From: Gorsachius magnificus
Lineage: Eukaryota > Chordata > Aves > Pelecaniformes > Ardeidae
NCBI GenBank assembly: GCA_034008185.1
Contig: CM067081.1
Location: forward strand, 66,516,054-66,580,053
Direction of reading: 5' to 3'
DNA: 64,000 bases
Notes under the pieces: generated by a model
Database searches by the model: none
Seen by the model: only the letters and a program-made list of their open reading frames with translations
What the model was told of the DNA's origin: nothing
Shown: positions 61,334 to 64,000 of the stretch, piece by piece
Layout of the letters: each line of letters opens with the position of its first letter
Position numbering within the stretch: position 1 is the stretch's first letter
Program-made: the position numbers and the translations under genes

Positions 61334-64000
61334 CTGAGAAGCTGTTGGAGGAGCCTGTGAGATGACAGTATGTAACTTCGCACTTGGCTGTGGAACTGTC
61401 TAAGTAGATATAGAGATGCCTATATCTAAGGCTACAGTTGAATGAACTCTAAACAGAGGAATTAAAATCTAAAATTAAAATGCTGACATTTTGTGACAGT
61501 GTTATAACCTGCCTATTTGCTAATTCCTGAATCTCTGGTTTGCAGCATCTCTGCTCTATTCACCAGCTAGTTTGTTACCTTTAGTTTATGTAAAGCACCT
61601 TAATGCTAGACATCTACAAAAGGCAGACATCTGCATCAAAGCTGTCAGTCTTTGGATTTTCTTAATTGGAGGTCATGTGACCTATGGTAGCTCTCTAATT
61701 CAGGATGAGCCAAATTACTGCTGGGAAGTGCTTGCGTATTTCCATTGATTCTAACAGGGCAAAAGAAGAGGTTGGACTAGTTCAGATGTCTGCACTGTAG
61801 GTGTCTTAATTCCAGTCACTCGTATATAAATTTGAGCTACTTAGCCCCACCGCAAGTGTCTCCATGCATTTTAAGAGAACCCATTAAAACTGTATCTTCA
61901 CATATGGGGCAAACACCAAAGGTAAGGTGGTGAGTGAGAGGTGTGCAAATTTTCCACAAACAGGTTCAAGCTCGCTTCTGAAACACTTTAGGATGAAAAT
62001 CAGCCTCAGAACAAAATGCAGAGATTGCTTGCTTGGCATAGCTTTCCCACAGTAAATAATAGATACAAAATTAGCTAGTGAGGGAGGAAGGGAAAAAAAA
62101 CATAGATCATTTGCTTTCACTTGCAAAGCTTTTAAAGCATTCAGAACAATATAAATCCTGAGACAGACAGAGACTGTCCTCTACAGATGGGCACTGGGCA
62201 TCTGCAACAAAACACAGTCATGACCCTACATATAAGTTTCTGTGAAGGGCCATTAGATGGGAGACAGCTCATTGTGTGCACATGTGTTTGGATGAGAAAA
62301 ATGAGTCACTCCCAACTCTGGATCAAGCAGGTGATGTAAAGGATTGGCAGGGAGAATGATGCAGACAAAGGCTCTGCTTTCTGAAAAGCACTGAGTCACA
62401 CCCTAGGAAAAAACAGAAAAAAAAAAAAAGAAAGCAAAACTGGATGCAGCAATATCAGTTGAGAGTTGGGAGCAAGGATGAACAGACCTACTCTGCTACA
62501 GAGGACGCACACCTGTATAAACCAAGGAGCCTAGACTATGTCTTGCTGTGGCTTCTGTAAGGCCTTAGGATTGAAACTTTCTGTCTGTTCAGCAGCAGTT
62601 TCCTTAGGAGCAGTCTTTTTTGTAATTTCACATTGTCAGCACAATGTACAGCTTCTCCAGAATGACAAATTCTTCACTGCAGAAACCCAGCCCCAGGGCT
62701 GGTGAGAAGGGGTCTGCTGAAAAGGAGAATCAGGTTCACTGTCTTTCCAAAATTTTTCTGTCCTTCTTAGCAATATTTCTAGCTTGGTCTCAGTGAAAGG
62801 GTAAGCAGGAGATATGCCATTGCATTTGTAATATGGGACATAGACTGGACAATGTTATGAACACTCAAGGGCCAAAAAATTTATTAACACAGTGAACTCT
62901 TAATTCCCCTGCTGTGTTTTACCTAGGTTTTAGAACAGCAGGAAAGCAAGCAGAGGTTTTTTAGTTCTAGGCTGTGGGTCAGCTTTAGTGGATATGGGCT
63001 GCCTTTTGTGTTGAGCTGCCCAGGTATCCTGCTCTCCTCCCCAGTGCCTTTCCTACCCTGACATCCCAGACCCTCTCTACTTACTGTGGACAGTGGAGAT
63101 GAATACAGTTCAGTTCACTGACTTAAAGGAATCCAGCTCACACTGGGACACCTTTTTTCTGATTTTACTAACCACTGGCCATTCACAAGAAGGAAAAAAA
63201 AGCTGGAGACATCTAAACTAGAGCAGGGGGATAGCCACCAGCTCTATCATCACCTTCTTGGATGTGGCAAGGCAGTTAGCTCCAGTTAGCCCTTCAGAGG
63301 ACCAGCTTCCAATATGAATAACAGATTCAGAAACCTGATTTCTGAGCTTGGGACCCCACAAATGAGGCAGCAGGTGCCTTTAAGGCACAGCCAGGGTAAC
63401 TCTGCGGGGCAGCTTTACAAACCTCTTTCCCTATACACATGTTACACCTGATAGGGCAGATGTTCTGAGAGGTAGAAGTCACCAGGAAGATGAATACAAA
63501 TCCAGTTAAAGATTAAGCTGAGAAGCGATTTTCAAGTGGTATAAACTGACTTAGTTATATTTTAAATGTTTGGGCATCCAAGGCCTGCTTCCTCAAATCT
63601 CTACTGAGTTTTCATTAACGCTTCACAAGGCCCTCAGAAGACCTCCTTGCTTTGCATCTGCTCCTGTGAAAGCAATTTTTGTGTATTCTGGGAAACATAT
63701 GTGAGTATGAGGTAGATTTGGGTAGAGCTGAGGATTGCCATTCTCCTGACACTTTTCTGGAAGTTCAAAGAGGTACTTGTCACTCAACCCCGGCTTGTGG
63801 GAAGAAACATGGGCCAGTTTCGGGACACCAAAGATTTTTGCTGAGCTCTCACAGCTGGCCTTTGAAACCTTCTGGAGGGACTGGGCCAAAGCCCCGGACC
63901 AGGGTGACACACGAGACAATTAACACATTAGACCTCCCCATCCCCCAGTGAACTTTTGTCGGCCTCTCCTCTTCCTGAAAGAAAGGGGGAAAAACATCCT
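61334..64000. other. Non-coding interval to window end
   Basis: No gene, RNA gene or confident repeat was found. An A-run with AAAG lies at about 62417-62435. Confidence 0.5.

Overview
The window is vertebrate, almost certainly bird, genomic DNA. It contains one recognisable protein-coding gene end followed by more than 60 kb of non-coding flank. Three observations support a bird: three CR1 LINE fragments with typical avian CR1 3' ends, a solo LTR of a type I know from avian endogenous retroviruses, and very GC-rich, CpG-rich DNA around a SOXB1 gene. The LTR type, as I remember it, points to a neoavian bird rather than a chicken-like one; that is recall, not a search.

Region 1-1.9 kb is the 3' part of the single-exon neural transcription factor gene SOX1. 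The window opens inside the HMG box and runs to the conserved C-terminal PLTHI-stop at 828-830. The coding sequence changes frame at least four times between about 370 and 625, in runs of C, G and GCG, and it lacks much of the central region, including the VKSE(P) SUMO-type site. Because both conserved ends are intact, this looks like a sequencing or assembly fault in GC-rich DNA rather than a pseudogene. A roughly 1.1 kb 3' UTR with an AATAAA at 1902 follows.

Region 2-20 kb is a GC-rich to mixed 3' flank with several CpG islands (2.2-2.7, 4.6-6.9, 11.2-12.0, 16.0-17.4 and 17.7-18.6 kb). It has a long GGGAA pentanucleotide array, a CCTGCC-type array, and a recurring family of A/C-rich (CAAACC-like) tracts. 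It also has AT-rich blocks holding POU octamers, SOX-like, GATA-like and forkhead-like motifs that look like candidate enhancers. The 16.0-17.4 kb island is a candidate promoter of a non-coding transcript.

Region 20-64 kb is AT-richer and gene-poor. It holds an ancient CR1/L3-like remnant (26.7 kb), a solo LTR with a perfect 5-bp target duplication (30.5-31.1 kb), and a decayed CR1 with a recognisable reverse transcriptase (34.9-36.6 kb). Further along are a Z-DNA-prone tract beside an AP-1 site (39.6 kb), a MIR-like SINE remnant (57.5 kb) and two CR1 3' ends (58.8 and 61.1 kb). It also carries a perfect AP-1-centred dyad (56.8 kb) and a 17-bp perfect inverted repeat (60.1 kb). No tRNA, rRNA, CRISPR or second protein-coding gene was found. 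Most long open frames here are chance products of GC-rich or low-complexity DNA. I see no clear new biological system; the best leads are the SOX1 sequence defects and the candidate regulatory landscape.
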